64,000 nt of DNA from NCBI RefSeq assembly GCF_001282725.1, contig NZ_LN876587.1, positions 82,108 to 146,107 of the forward strand, written 5' to 3'. Each line of letters opens with the position of its first letter. The stretch's first letter is position 1. Below the pieces are notes generated by a model. That model saw only the letters and a list, made by a program, of their open reading frames with translations, was not told the origin of the DNA and did not search any database. The position numbers were made by a program, and so were the translations under genes. Positions 7,914 through 16,897 of this stretch are shown here, piece after piece. This stretch comes from Inediibacterium massiliense. Its GTDB lineage: Bacteria > Bacillota > Clostridia > Peptostreptococcales > Thermotaleaceae.

Positions 7914-8879
7914 ATGCTTAAAACAAATGCAACTTTCGAAAGAAAATGCTCTGCTATTCAAACGCAGACTTGTGTGATTGAAGCTGTAGAGCAAATGGAA
8001 CATGAAAAATTTAAAGAGTTTTCTAATGGCTTGCTTGAGGACAGACAGTTTATTGCAGACCACAAAGAGGATATGTTTGTTGATTCTAATGGTGTAATTC
8101 ACGGACTGCTTGTTCTTGATGTGGAGGATGGTGACGGTATTCTAATTGATTCAAGTGGATATAACTATGCAAGATACAGTGCATTCATGCCCAATATCAA
8201 GCCTTATCTGGATGATCAGATTGCTCTTACAGCAGACAAAATTATAAAAGATGCTATAACAAATGCAGAGAACGGTAGATGGATTTTTGACATTGAAGAT
8301 GCCAGTGAATGCTACGAAATCCATATCAAGGAGAACAATGGTATCGGTGGCATGCTGATTTCGGCCCTTCGTAAAAGACAAGAACTTGCCGAAATTGTGG
8401 TGGAGGATAACTGTTTTAATATAACTCTTGATTCTGAGTACTGTAATAAGATAAAGGAAAATGAGCAAGATTTGGAGAATAATGATACATGGGAAGAAAG
8501 TGTAATTACAGAAAATAAAATAAAAGTTGTAAAAATGGATGTAGGTATGCCCCCAGTGGTAAAAGAAATTGAGAATACTCTTGCGGCATTACAAGCAGAA
8601 GTTGGTGGACTCATTGAATGTGTTTACCTCGATGATGGATGTCTTGCTGTTGTCAATGAGGAAGGAAAACTAAACGAAATGGAACCAAACAGACGCTTGG
8701 GCTCAGATATTATCTGTGGTCCATTTTTTATTTGTGGCGATAGTGATGATGGTGAATTTGTATCACTTGATGACAAACAGGTAGAACAATATACCCAGAT
8801 GTTTTCTGATGTTCCCTCTTTTACAGGAGAAGAACCAGAACTGGAGCCACGAATGACGTTTATAAGTTTTGATTTTTAG
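7914..8879 (+). CDS. ICE-encoded acidic protein with C-terminal DUF3846-like domain
   Basis: The 321-residue, strongly acidic protein has two parts. The N-terminal part (about 1-150) matches a segment I associate with DUF6329. The C-terminal part, starting near residue 200 with IKVVKMDVGMPPVVKEI and including CVYLDDGCLAVVNEEGKLN and DIICGPFFICG, fits DUF3846, a small domain common in phage and conjugative elements. The function is unknown. It follows the peptidase gene behind GAAAGGGAG and is co-oriented with the transfer genes. Confidence 0.6.
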   Translation: MLKTNATFERKCSAIQTQTCVIEAVEQMEHEKFKEFSNGLLEDRQFIADHKEDMFVDSNGVIHGLLVLDVEDGDGILIDSSGYNYARYSAFMPNIKPYLDDQIALTADKIIKDAITNAENGRWIFDIEDASECYEIHIKENNGIGGMLISALRKRQELAEIVVEDNCFNITLDSEYCNKIKENEQDLENNDTWEESVITENKIKVVKMDVGMPPVVKEIENTLAALQAEVGGLIECVYLDDGCLAVVNEEGKLNEMEPNRRLGSDIICGPFFICGDSDDGEFVSLDDKQVEQYTQMFSDVPSFTGEEPELEPRMTFISFDF

Positions 8880-8892
8880 GAGGATGAGTGGA

Positions 8893-9135
8893 ATGAAAAA
8901 AGCAACTTTAACCTTAACGTTTGAAAAGGAAAAACTGAATGCACTTGAGTTTTATATGGAGAAAAAGGATGCTGAATTGCAAAACGAACTCTCCGATATT
9001 GTTCAAAAGCTGTATGAGAAATATGTACCACAGCCTACCCGAGAGTATATCGAAGACAGAATTGCAAAGGAGACTAAGCCGACAAAGGCTAAAAAACCGA
9101 TAACTACATCGCAATCCAATAACGACAATTCATAA
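8893..9135 (+). CDS. Small ICE protein, DUF6103-like
   Basis: The 80-residue protein MKKATLTLTFEKEKLNALEF... is helical and charged, with YVPQPTREYIEDRI in the middle and a Lys/Thr/Ser tail. ATG 8893 was chosen because AGGAGG lies nine bases upstream, while the earlier ATGs overlap the ribosome site. It fits the DUF6103 type found upstream of mobilisation genes in similar elements. A DNA-binding or relaxosome role would be guesswork. Confidence 0.65.
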   Translation: MKKATLTLTFEKEKLNALEFYMEKKDAELQNELSDIVQKLYEKYVPQPTREYIEDRIAKETKPTKAKKPITTSQSNNDNS

Positions 9136-9335
9136 GAAACAGATAATCGACCACGTTGCCACCTGTGTGCCCTTTTGTGCGACTTAAACACCATAGATAG
9201 GATAAGTATACCCCTTGGAAGAATTGAGGGCGATTTGGGCAAGGTTTTGCGAAATGCCAAATAAGATATAAACTTAAGCACCACTCAACATCAAATCAGA
9301 TGTGAACCCACCGTTCGATTTAGGTGCGGGATAAA

Positions 9336-9363
9336 GAGAGGTGGTCGCAAGCGACCGCCTCTC
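9336..9363. repeat. Long GC-rich hairpin in the oriT candidate
   Basis: GAGAGGTGGTCGC and GCGACCGCCTCTC form a 13-pair stem with one T-G pair and a 2-nt loop. The left arm includes one of the GGTGGTC repeats. Confidence 0.8.
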
Positions 9364-9369
9364 GGTCAC

Positions 9370-9392
9370 AAAGCTCGGCAGTGCCGAGCTTT
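9370..9392 (+). terminator. Hairpin with short T run in the oriT candidate
   Basis: AAGCTCGGCA and TGCCGAGCTT form a strong stem with a single-base loop, followed by TTTC. It could end transcription from the transfer operon or form part of the relaxase recognition structure. Confidence 0.55.
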
Positions 9393-9506
9393 TCTCGCAT
9401 TTTAGTTAGGTGGTCGGAAAACAACTTTTGTGATGCTTAGGTGGTCAGCAATCAATGAAAAGACCGTGATTACGGCATTTTCAAGGTGGTCAAACAGGTG
9501 GTTTCG

Positions 9507-9947
9507 ATGATTAGGAGTGATATTTTGAAAGAACCACAAAACAAGAATAAGAAAAGAACAGCGGTTTGGCTGTATCCAGAAACATTTGAAAAGATGGATC
9601 ATTTATTGCAAGAGGATAATTGTAATAACCGCAGTGAGTTTATTGAAAAGGCCTTGACTTTTTATATGGGATATTTGGTTAGTAATCAAACAACAGATTA
9701 TCTTTCTAAAATTCTATTGGGAGCAATTCAAGGTACACTTAGGGAAACGGAAAATCGTCAATCAGCAAATCTCTTTCGCTTGTCGGTAGAAATGAGTATG
9801 ATGATGAATATTCTTGCCGCCGGACTTGAAATCAGTGATGAAGATTTGCGAAAACTTCGTGGCAGATGTGTTGCCGAAGTAAAAAGAAATAAAGGCAGAA
9901 TTAATATGGAGGATGCAGTAAAGTATCAAATGGGTAATGGGGAATAA
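9507..9947 (+). CDS. MobC-like relaxosome accessory protein (ribbon-helix-helix)
   Basis: The 146-residue protein has the core KKRTAVWLYPETFEKMDHLL...NNRSEFIEKALTFY near the N-terminus. That is a ribbon-helix-helix DNA-binding fold, followed by a long helical region. Proteins of this kind bind oriT repeats and help the relaxase nick DNA. ATG 9507 was chosen over GTG 9486 because AGGTGG lies six bases upstream and the GTG lies inside a direct repeat. The relaxase gene follows after 18 bases. Confidence 0.75.
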   Translation: MIRSDILKEPQNKNKKRTAVWLYPETFEKMDHLLQEDNCNNRSEFIEKALTFYMGYLVSNQTTDYLSKILLGAIQGTLRETENRQSANLFRLSVEMSMMMNILAAGLEISDEDLRKLRGRCVAEVKRNKGRINMEDAVKYQMGNGE

Positions 9948-9965
9948 GAAAGAAGGGAGATTTAT

Positions 9966-12728
9966 ATGCCAAGGATAATTTTTAAATGTCCTTATCTAAA
10001 AGGCGGTAATAATACAGCACATCTATCCAATCTTGTAAAATACATTGCAACAAGAAGTGGTGTGCAAAAGTTTAGTGCTGAAAATAAAAATCTCCCAGCG
10101 ACAAAAAAGCAGGCAGAGCTTATCAAAAATATCTTGAAGGAGTTTCCTGACAGTAAAAACTTATTTGAGTATGAAGATTATATTCAAAACAAAACAATTG
10201 AAAATGCATCAGACTTTATTTCCATAGCATTAGAACACAACCTTGATGTAACAGCGAAGAAAGAAAATTACGTGGATTACATTGCAAATCGTCCAAGGGT
10301 AGAAAAATTATCTTCCCATGGTTTATTTACAAGCGGAACAGAAAAAATAGTTCTCTCAAAGGTTGCGGAAGAAGTTGCTCATCACGAGGGAAATGTTTGG
10401 ACACCAATTATCTCATTAAGGCGAGAGGATGCTATAAGCACAGGATTTGATAACGTAGAAAAGTGGAAAGACTTTCTTGAATCCTACGTACCAACCATTG
10501 CTGATAACTTAAAAATTCCGATTGAACACTTTAAATGGTACGCAGCTTTTCATAATGAGAACCACCACCCTCATGTTCACATGATTTGTTACTCCACAGA
10601 TATTCGCAGAGGATATCTCACAAAGGATGGTATCAAAAATATAAAGTCTGGATTGGTTTCAAATATCTTTCAAAATGAGATGAAAGAAATCTATACGGAG
10701 CAAAGTCACCGAAGAGATGATTTAAAAGCAGAAAGCAAAAAAATATTGCTTCAGCTGATTACAGAAATGAAAAACGGAAATGTTCAAAATCCGAAGATAG
10801 AGTTGTTACTCCTTGAACTTGCTGAAAAGCTTAAGCATACCAAAGGCAATCGAGTCTACGGCTATTTATCCCCAAAACTAAAAAATATCGTGGACAGTAT
10901 TGTAGATGAGCTTGCAAAAGAAAAAACAGTTTCAGATGCATATAGCTTGTGGTATGAAATGAGAAATGAGGTGCTTAAAAGTTATTCCGATAAGCTTACT
11001 GACCCTATACCGCTTTCTAAGCAAAAGGAATTTAAGTCAATTAAAAATTTTATTATCTCTGAGGCAGATAAACTATCGAAAGGTGAAATCAACTTAACAG
11101 AACTTGAAGAAATTGAAGCTGATGGAGAAAAATATGAAAATACTTTAACTGAATATTTCGTTGATAAAGATTCTGAAGAACCCAGTGAGATGTCTGATTT
11201 TATAATGGATGAAACAGAAGATGACAGCAAAGACGAACCTTGTACATCATACATAAAATGGTCTGAAGATTATAAAAAGGCTCGAAAGTTTTTGTTTGGT
11301 ACAGAAAATGAAGACCCCGACTTTGAAAAGGTAATGGAATTTTTAAAATCAGAATCCGAAAAAGGCAATGTGCTTGCTGTTTTTGATATAGGACGAATGT
11401 ATGCAGACGGTCTTGGTGTTGAAATAAATGCAGAACAGGCAAAGAACTATTATACAAAGGCTCTTGAGGGCTTTCAATTTGTTGAGAATAAAAAACCATG
11501 GAAATACACCCAGTACCGCATTGGCAAAATGTTTGCACAAGGGCTTGGGACAGAACAAAATTATGAAAATGCTGCGGATTGGCTTTCAAAATCATCTGCG
11601 GAGAAATATAAGTTTGCCGAGTATTCCCATGGTGGACTTTACTATTGTGGGCAAGGTGTAGATCAAAACTTTGAAAAAGCCTTTGAACTTTATTTGCGAT
11701 CTGCAAAGCAAGGCTTTCCGTATGCGGATTTTGAAGTTGCAAAAATGTTTCGTGACGGTACAGGCACAGAAAAAGATGAAAATCAAAGCAATATTTATTT
11801 TCAAAAAGCATTTGTAGGCTTTGAAAGTTTAGAAAAACAAAGCAGAGATGATAAACTTCAATACCGTCTTGGTTGGATGCTGCAGAATGGAATCGGAACT
11901 GAAAAGGATATTGTGAGAGCAAAAGAATATTTCCAAAAGTCCGCAAAACTTGGAAATACATTTGCTTGCTATTCTCTTGCAAAAATTATTCTTTTAGAAG
12001 AAAATCCCACAGAGGAAGAAATAAAATCAGCAATCGAGTATTTTAAAACTGCATCTCAAAGTGGCAACCCATTTGCACAGTATGCTCTTGCTAAACTTTA
12101 TTACGAGGGAAAATATATAGGGCAGGATATATCAAAAGCGATTGAAATGTTTACACATTCAGCCGAACAGGAAAATGAGTGGTCAGAATACCAACTTGGG
12201 AAAATATATTTGACAGAAGAAAACTTTAAAGATATTACTTCTGCCACTCGATGGCTTAAACAATGCGCAGAAAAAGGCAATCAATTTGCTCAGTATGTTC
12301 TCGGAAAACTATATCTCAAAGGTGAAGAAATTCCGAAAGATGTTGAAAAAGCATTGAAGTATCTTACTTCATCAGCGGAACAAGGCAACCAGTTTTCACA
12401 GTACATTCTTGGCAAGATATATTTAATCGGTCAAGATGTGGCAAAGGATAAAGAAACTGCTGTAAAATGGTTTACTCTATCGGCAGAACAAGGTAACGAG
12501 TATGCAAAGTTTTTTCTTGAAAATATGGATAAGTGGCATGAGTCATCAGTAAGTTTTGCAGTTTCAAGGTTATTGCATCATATGAGCCGAATTTTCGAGG
12601 ATAACATGCCAAAGCACAAATCACCTATCGGTCTTACGGTAGACAGTAAGCTTCTTAGGAAGTTAAAGCAAAAGAAAATGGCGCAAGGCCATAAGCAAGA
12701 TGACCATGAGCAAAATATGAGTTTGTAA
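9966..12728 (+). CDS. Relaxase (MobP3-like) fused to a Sel1 repeat array
   Basis: The 920-residue protein has two parts. The N-terminal relaxase region (about 1-330) holds HNENHHPHVHMICYS (about 196-210), the metal-binding HxH motif of MOBP relaxases, and an early Tyr-containing segment (LSNLVKYIATR) that may include the nicking tyrosine. From about 460 to 850 come many Sel1-like repeats, for example GRMYADGLGVE, GKMFAQGLGTE and GKLYLKGEEIPKD. The relaxase nicks oriT and pilots the strand; the Sel1 solenoid should bind a protein partner. It starts 18 bases after the MobC-like gene behind AAGGGAG. Confidence 0.85.
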   Translation: MPRIIFKCPYLKGGNNTAHLSNLVKYIATRSGVQKFSAENKNLPATKKQAELIKNILKEFPDSKNLFEYEDYIQNKTIENASDFISIALEHNLDVTAKKENYVDYIANRPRVEKLSSHGLFTSGTEKIVLSKVAEEVAHHEGNVWTPIISLRREDAISTGFDNVEKWKDFLESYVPTIADNLKIPIEHFKWYAAFHNENHHPHVHMICYSTDIRRGYLTKDGIKNIKSGLVSNIFQNEMKEIYTEQSHRRDDLKAESKKILLQLITEMKNGNVQNPKIELLLLELAEKLKHTKGNRVYGYLSPKLKNIVDSIVDELAKEKTVSDAYSLWYEMRNEVLKSYSDKLTDPIPLSKQKEFKSIKNFIISEADKLSKGEINLTELEEIEADGEKYENTLTEYFVDKDSEEPSEMSDFIMDETEDDSKDEPCTSYIKWSEDYKKARKFLFGTENEDPDFEKVMEFLKSESEKGNVLAVFDIGRMYADGLGVEINAEQAKNYYTKALEGFQFVENKKPWKYTQYRIGKMFAQGLGTEQNYENAADWLSKSSAEKYKFAEYSHGGLYYCGQGVDQNFEKAFELYLRSAKQGFPYADFEVAKMFRDGTGTEKDENQSNIYFQKAFVGFESLEKQSRDDKLQYRLGWMLQNGIGTEKDIVRAKEYFQKSAKLGNTFACYSLAKIILLEENPTEEEIKSAIEYFKTASQSGNPFAQYALAKLYYEGKYIGQDISKAIEMFTHSAEQENEWSEYQLGKIYLTEENFKDITSATRWLKQCAEKGNQFAQYVLGKLYLKGEEIPKDVEKALKYLTSSAEQGNQFSQYILGKIYLIGQDVAKDKETAVKWFTLSAEQGNEYAKFFLENMDKWHESSVSFAVSRLLHHMSRIFEDNMPKHKSPIGLTVDSKLLRKLKQKKMAQGHKQDDHEQNMSL

Positions 12729-12732
12729 TATG

Positions 12733-12766
12733 CAGTCTTTCAAAACGGAAAGACTGTTATTTTTTT
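12733..12766 (+). terminator. Terminator after the relaxase gene
   Basis: CAGTCTTTC (12733-12741) pairs with GAAAGACTG (12748-12756), followed by TTATTTTTTT. The layout matches the cassette at 4931. Confidence 0.85.
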
Positions 12767-12796
12767 ACCCCAAAACAATATGGAAAGGATTTTATT

Positions 12797-12925
12797 ATGA
12801 AAAACAAGCAGAAAAATACTCATTCCAGTTCCAATGTACTTGAAAAACAGAATCAAAAACCAAACATGAAAGGCTATCCCGTTAAAAGGATAGCCTTTCA
12901 TCGTAAAGTTGGTAAAAAAGCATAA
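12797..12925 (+). CDS. 42-residue basic peptide containing a coding hairpin
   Basis: MKNKQKNTHSSSNVLEKQ is the start of a 42-residue peptide preceded by GGAAAGG. Its DNA holds a perfect 12-bp stem (12868-12879 with 12888-12899) that encodes MKGYPVKRIAFH. The stop is followed by AAGGAGG for the primase-like gene. It may be a leader peptide whose translation changes folding of the hairpin, or a small DNA-binding peptide. The function is unknown. Confidence 0.5.
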   Translation: MKNKQKNTHSSSNVLEKQNQKPNMKGYPVKRIAFHRKVGKKA

Positions 12926-12936
12926 GGAGGGGTTGT

Positions 12937-13881
12937 ATGGGTAAGTATATTCATTTTACTGAAGAAGAAAAACGGCAAGCAAATAACGTTGACCTTGAAT
13001 ATTTCCTCCGCCAAAAAGGTGAAACATTGCTACCATCAGGCAGAGAAAAAAGATTAAAGAGTGATCACAGCATTACTGTTCGAGGCAATGAATGGTACGA
13101 TCATGCAACGGAAAAGGGTGGTCTTGCTATTGATTTTGTGCAAAACTTTTACGGTTTATCTTTTCCCGATGCGGTAACCATGCTCCTTGGTGGTGAGATG
13201 GGTAAAGTTTATCATTGTGCTGAAAAGAAAGAAGAAGTTAAAAAGCCATTTAAACTTCCACCACAGAACAAGGATATGCGGAGAACCTTTGCCTATCTCA
13301 TTAAGCACAGATGTATTGATAGCGATGTGGTTAGTTTTTTTGCCAAAGAAAAATTATTGTATGAAAGCTGTGAAAAGTCTAATAATGGAACAAAAGAATA
13401 TCACAATGTAATTTTTGTTGGGCTAGATGAAAATTGTGTGGCTCGTCATGCGCATAAGCGTGGCATCTATACTAATGGTAAAGGTTACAAAGGGAATATT
13501 TACAGCAGTAATCCTTGTTACAGTTTCCACTTCTGTGGAACAAGTGACATGCTCTATGTGTTTGAAGCACCCATTGATATGCTGTCTTTTATCAGCCTAC
13601 ATAAAGACAGCGATTGGAAACAGCACAGTTATGTTTCCCTCTGTGGACTTTCGGAACAGGCAATGCTCAAACAGTTGGAGATTAACCTTCAAATTAAAAA
13701 AGTAGTTTTGTGTTTAGATAATGATAAAGCTGGAATTAATGCGTGTGAGAAGTTTGAAAATTTGTTATATGAACAAGGTATATTGGCTTCTCGTATTTCC
13801 CCTATGCTTAAAGATTTCAACGAGGATTTACAGGAAAACGCAAAGGAACAGATTCAAAGCTTTGAAATTAACATGGCATAA
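12937..13881 (+). CDS. DUF3991/Toprim primase-like protein
   Basis: The 314-residue protein begins with a CHC2-like zinc-finger fold lacking obvious zinc cysteines (VRGNEWYDHATEKGGLAIDF, about 48-67), the DUF3991 layout. A Toprim domain follows, with YVFEAPIDMLSF (catalytic Glu, about 207-218) and KKVVLCLDNDKAG (DxD, about 253-265). Such proteins are common in conjugative elements and phages and are thought to prime or process the transferred strand. It starts behind AAGGAGGGG and ends before a strong hairpin. Confidence 0.8.
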   Translation: MGKYIHFTEEEKRQANNVDLEYFLRQKGETLLPSGREKRLKSDHSITVRGNEWYDHATEKGGLAIDFVQNFYGLSFPDAVTMLLGGEMGKVYHCAEKKEEVKKPFKLPPQNKDMRRTFAYLIKHRCIDSDVVSFFAKEKLLYESCEKSNNGTKEYHNVIFVGLDENCVARHAHKRGIYTNGKGYKGNIYSSNPCYSFHFCGTSDMLYVFEAPIDMLSFISLHKDSDWKQHSYVSLCGLSEQAMLKQLEINLQIKKVVLCLDNDKAGINACEKFENLLYEQGILASRISPMLKDFNEDLQENAKEQIQSFEINMA

Positions 13882-13886
13882 AAATA

Positions 13887-13917
13887 ATACTCCCGAGAGA
13901 TCTTCTCTTGGGAGTAT
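13887..13917. terminator. Bidirectional hairpin after the primase-like gene
   Basis: ATACTCCCGAGAG (13887-13899) pairs with CTCTTGGGAGTAT (13905-13917), with one G-T pair. There is no long T run, so termination strength is uncertain. Confidence 0.6.
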
Positions 13918-13981
13918 ACAAAATCTTTATTCGCTTACGATTTCAAGTGTATTGCTCATAAACTGCACCGCAAATTATAGT

Positions 13982-14626
13982 TTATTCTTTTTGCCAACTT
14001 TCTACTACTAATTCATAATAGTAATTGGCTAAACACTCTAAACAATTACTAATGTTTTCTGCTAATTTTATAAAATTTTCTATATCAACAACCACGTTAT
14101 CATATGTTTTTAAGTAGAAATGGTACTCATTACGATTGTTTAAAGGGTATCTGCTAAAGTCAATGTTAAAAAATGCTTTGTTAATATCATCATCCATTAT
14201 ATTAGTTGAAATTTCATCAATATAGGCTTCCAAACAAACTATCATTTTTTCAAACTCATCTTTTCCTCGTCCATACCCGAATCCAAACTCTATGATTTTA
14301 TTTTTTATTGTTAGCCAATTGCCCCTTATATCATGATTTTCTTTGAATTTTGAATTGTATCCAAGTAAAATATTTAAACTCCAGCAAATTGATTTTTCAT
14401 ATAACTCAATTGCATGATTAGTAGCAAATAGAATAGGGAAAATAATGGCATCTGCCTTCTTATCATCATTATTTGTTAGACATTGTTCTGCTAATAGAAT
14501 TGCACTTTGGAAATATCCTTCTGCAATTACATTCATATTTTGAATTGGTTCATGTTGATTAGTTCTCCAATTCATATATGCATTTTTATTAATATCTGAA
14601 TTATAGCTAAATAGTTTTTTTATCAA
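13982..14626 (-). CDS. Reverse-strand cargo protein, possibly HEPN fold
   Basis: This 214-residue protein runs against all neighbouring transfer genes and is richer in A+T. It is all-helical in appearance. The segment NHAIELYEKSICWSLN, followed by a spaced HDIRGNW, recalls the helix signature of HEPN proteins such as AbiV-like and toxin components, but the typical RxxxxH nuclease motif is not evident. The ribosome site GGAGAAGAG lies just upstream. It is an independent cargo gene, perhaps for defence or entry exclusion. I do not recognise a named family with certainty. Confidence 0.5.
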   Translation of the reverse strand: MIKKLFSYNSDINKNAYMNWRTNQHEPIQNMNVIAEGYFQSAILLAEQCLTNNDDKKADAIIFPILFATNHAIELYEKSICWSLNILLGYNSKFKENHDIRGNWLTIKNKIIEFGFGYGRGKDEFEKMIVCLEAYIDEISTNIMDDDINKAFFNIDFSRYPLNNRNEYHFYLKTYDNVVVDIENFIKLAENISNCLECLANYYYELVVESWQKE

Positions 14627-14766
14627 ATTCTCTCTTCTCCTTCAAATTTTATATGTATTGTTAAGCGAAATGAATATTACATTGAGTACCGATTGAACAT
14701 TACCATTTGTGACCAGTTTTTGTATATTATACTACTAAAAATTACAAATAGAAAGGAGCGTTTTTT

Positions 14767-16617
14767 ATGACCTTTTTCCCAGACATGGATATGCTTTTCA
14801 ACTCACCCGTTATAACCTTGTTAGGAGTAGGACTTCTGATGTTCTTTGTCATTGGGGGTCTTTCTATGATTGCCCACTTTTATACCCTCAACGGAATTAA
14901 AAATAAAACTGTTGGTGACGGTCAGCACGGTGTGGCAAGGTTTGCAACTAAAAAAGAAATTACTCAAGTTTATCATCCTGTAACCTTCCAAGTTGCCGAT
15001 TGGCGAAAGGGCGAAAATCTTCCAAAGAAGCAAGGCTTAGTTGTCGGATCAACGGGAAGAAAAGGAACTGTCACTGCACTTGTAGATACAGGTGATGTTC
15101 ATTGCTTAATGATTGGTGCAGCAGGTGTTGGTAAAACTGCATTCTTTTTATACCCGAATCTTGAATATGCCTGTGCCAGTGGTATGAGTTTTATAACTAC
15201 TGATACCAAAGGTGATTTAGCAAGGAATTATGGAACTATCGCAAAAGAAAACTATGGCTACAATATTGCTGTCATTGATTTGCGTAACCCTACAAGAAGT
15301 GATGGAAACAACTTACTGCACCTAGTTAATAAGTATATGGACATATATCTTGCCGACAATAAAAAATTTTATGCTAAAGCCAAAGCTGAAAAGTATGCAA
15401 AGATTATTGCAAAAACTATTGTATCTCCCGATGGTAATAATGCCGCAATGGGACAAAATGCATTCTTCTATGATGCTGCAGAGGGACTTCTCACAGCGGT
15501 GATATTACTCATTGCTGAATACCTACCACCTACTGAAATTGATGGACAATTAGTAGATAAAAGACACATTGTATCGGTGTTCAAAATGGTACAAGACTTG
15601 ATGGCGCCAAGTCAAGTGAAAGGAAAGAGTCAGTTTCAGCTGTTGATGGATAAGTTGCCATTAACCCATAAAGCAAAGTGGTTTGCGGGAGCGGCTCTTA
15701 ACTCAGCAGAACAAGCAATGGCATCTGTTCTCTCCACTGTACTGTCAAGACTCAATGCTTTTTTGGACACGGAGATGGAGCAAATTCTTTGTTTTCATTC
15801 CTCCATAGATGCTGAAACTTTCTGCAAAGAAAAGTCGGCAATCTTTCTTATACTTCCAGAGGAAGATAACACAAAATATTTTATGGTGTCATTATTTTTA
15901 CAGCAGTTCTATCGTGAAATGCTTATGGTAGCGGATGAACACGGTGGTAAGCTCCCAAACCGTGTGATGATTTATGCCGATGAAATTGGAACTATCCCAA
16001 AGATTGAGTCATTTGAAATGATGCTGTCAGCGGGACGTTCCCGAAAAATTTCAGTTGTACCTATCATTCAGTCTTTTGCACAGCTTGATAAGAATTATGG
16101 TAAAGAAGGCTCAGAGATTATCACAGATAACTGTCAGTTGACGATATTCGGTGGCTTTGCACCTAACTCTGAAACAGCACAGGTGCTTTCCAAAGCTTTG
16201 GGTAGCAGAACTGTCATGAGTGGCAGTATCAGCCGAGGTAAAAACGATCCTTCACAATCATTGCAGATGATAGAACGCCCACTCCTAACTGCAGATGAAC
16301 TGAAATCATTGCCCAAAGGTAGCTTTGTTGTCATGAAAACAGGTGCCCATCCTATGCAGACTAAGTTAAGGTTATTTCTTGATTGGGGTATTACCTTTGA
16401 AAAGTCACATGAAATAGAGGAAAAATCTCATCGTAAAGTTTACTATGCAGATAAGGAAGAATTAGAGCAGAACATTATTAAATCTTTTTCTGACAGTGAG
16501 ATAGAAGATGAGGTTATATCCTCTGCAAATAAAAAACATGGAGGTATAAATCATACTGCAATAAAAGAGCAGGCTGAAGAAACAGCATTAAAGCGTAAAA
16601 CAGTATTAAGACCGTAA
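14767..16617 (+). CDS. VirD4/TraG-type coupling protein
   Basis: The 616-residue protein has two N-terminal hydrophobic segments (about 14-40), Walker A GAAGVGKTA (about 117-125) and Walker B MIYADEIGTIP (about 400-410). The DTKGDLARNYG and VIDLRNPTRSDGNNLLHLVN blocks are characteristic of T4CP ATPases. It couples the relaxase-DNA complex to the mating channel at the inner face of the membrane. It starts behind AAAGGAG, seven bases before the ATG. The acidic tail is variable in this family and may contact the relaxosome. Confidence 0.9.
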   Translation: MTFFPDMDMLFNSPVITLLGVGLLMFFVIGGLSMIAHFYTLNGIKNKTVGDGQHGVARFATKKEITQVYHPVTFQVADWRKGENLPKKQGLVVGSTGRKGTVTALVDTGDVHCLMIGAAGVGKTAFFLYPNLEYACASGMSFITTDTKGDLARNYGTIAKENYGYNIAVIDLRNPTRSDGNNLLHLVNKYMDIYLADNKKFYAKAKAEKYAKIIAKTIVSPDGNNAAMGQNAFFYDAAEGLLTAVILLIAEYLPPTEIDGQLVDKRHIVSVFKMVQDLMAPSQVKGKSQFQLLMDKLPLTHKAKWFAGAALNSAEQAMASVLSTVLSRLNAFLDTEMEQILCFHSSIDAETFCKEKSAIFLILPEEDNTKYFMVSLFLQQFYREMLMVADEHGGKLPNRVMIYADEIGTIPKIESFEMMLSAGRSRKISVVPIIQSFAQLDKNYGKEGSEIITDNCQLTIFGGFAPNSETAQVLSKALGSRTVMSGSISRGKNDPSQSLQMIERPLLTADELKSLPKGSFVVMKTGAHPMQTKLRLFLDWGITFEKSHEIEEKSHRKVYYADKEELEQNIIKSFSDSEIEDEVISSANKKHGGINHTAIKEQAEETALKRKTVLRP

Positions 16618-16633
16618 GGAAGAAGGTGTTTAT

Positions 16634-16897
16634 ATGAGTTTTTTTGGAAGTCTTTATCGTGAGGATTTGCCACCAAGGGCAAAGACTGTCTATATGTACT
16701 TAAAAGACCGCAGCAATAAGGATGGTGAATGTTGGCCCGCAGTCAAAACCATAGCAAAGGACACCTCACTATCTATCAGCACAGTAAAAAGAGCCATAGC
16801 GGATTTAATCCGTTATGGCTTACTAATTAAGGAATATCGTTACAGAGAAAACGGCAGTCATACTTCAAACCGATATTTTATAAAAGAACTAAAATAA
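16634..16897 (+). CDS. Winged-helix DNA-binding protein (HTH_36 type)
   Basis: The 87-residue protein MSFFGSLYREDLPPRAKTVYMYL... has the order seen in HTH_36/DnaD-like replication proteins: a short RSNKDGECWPAVKTIA linker, a helix-turn-helix (TSLSISTVKRAIADLIRYGLL) and a basic wing. It follows the coupling protein after 17 bases behind GGAAGAAGG and is probably in the same operon. It may regulate transfer or take part in element replication. Confidence 0.7.
   Translation: MSFFGSLYREDLPPRAKTVYMYLKDRSNKDGECWPAVKTIAKDTSLSISTVKRAIADLIRYGLLIKEYRYRENGSHTSNRYFIKELK

Larger units (their letters stand above)
9136..9506 (+). other. Candidate origin of transfer (oriT) region
   Basis: This 371-base gene-free stretch lies directly upstream of the MobC-like and relaxase genes. 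It contains a 28-base palindrome (9336-9363), a second hairpin (9370-9392) and five direct repeats of GGTGGTC or GGTGGTT at 9340, 9409, 9440, 9485 and 9497. Hairpins next to direct repeats in front of a relaxase gene are the usual make-up of an oriT with accessory-protein sites. No nick site can be named by eye. Confidence 0.55.

Noticed and set aside
11200-11982. A 260-residue reverse frame
   Set aside because: It lies entirely inside the relaxase gene, opposite the Sel1 repeats, and its length comes from the low stop frequency of that repetitive coding sequence.
11340-12530. Regularly repeated DNA that could be taken for a CRISPR or tandem array
   Set aside because: The repeats are coding Sel1 units with divergent bases and no fixed spacer length. 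No CRISPR array was seen in the window.
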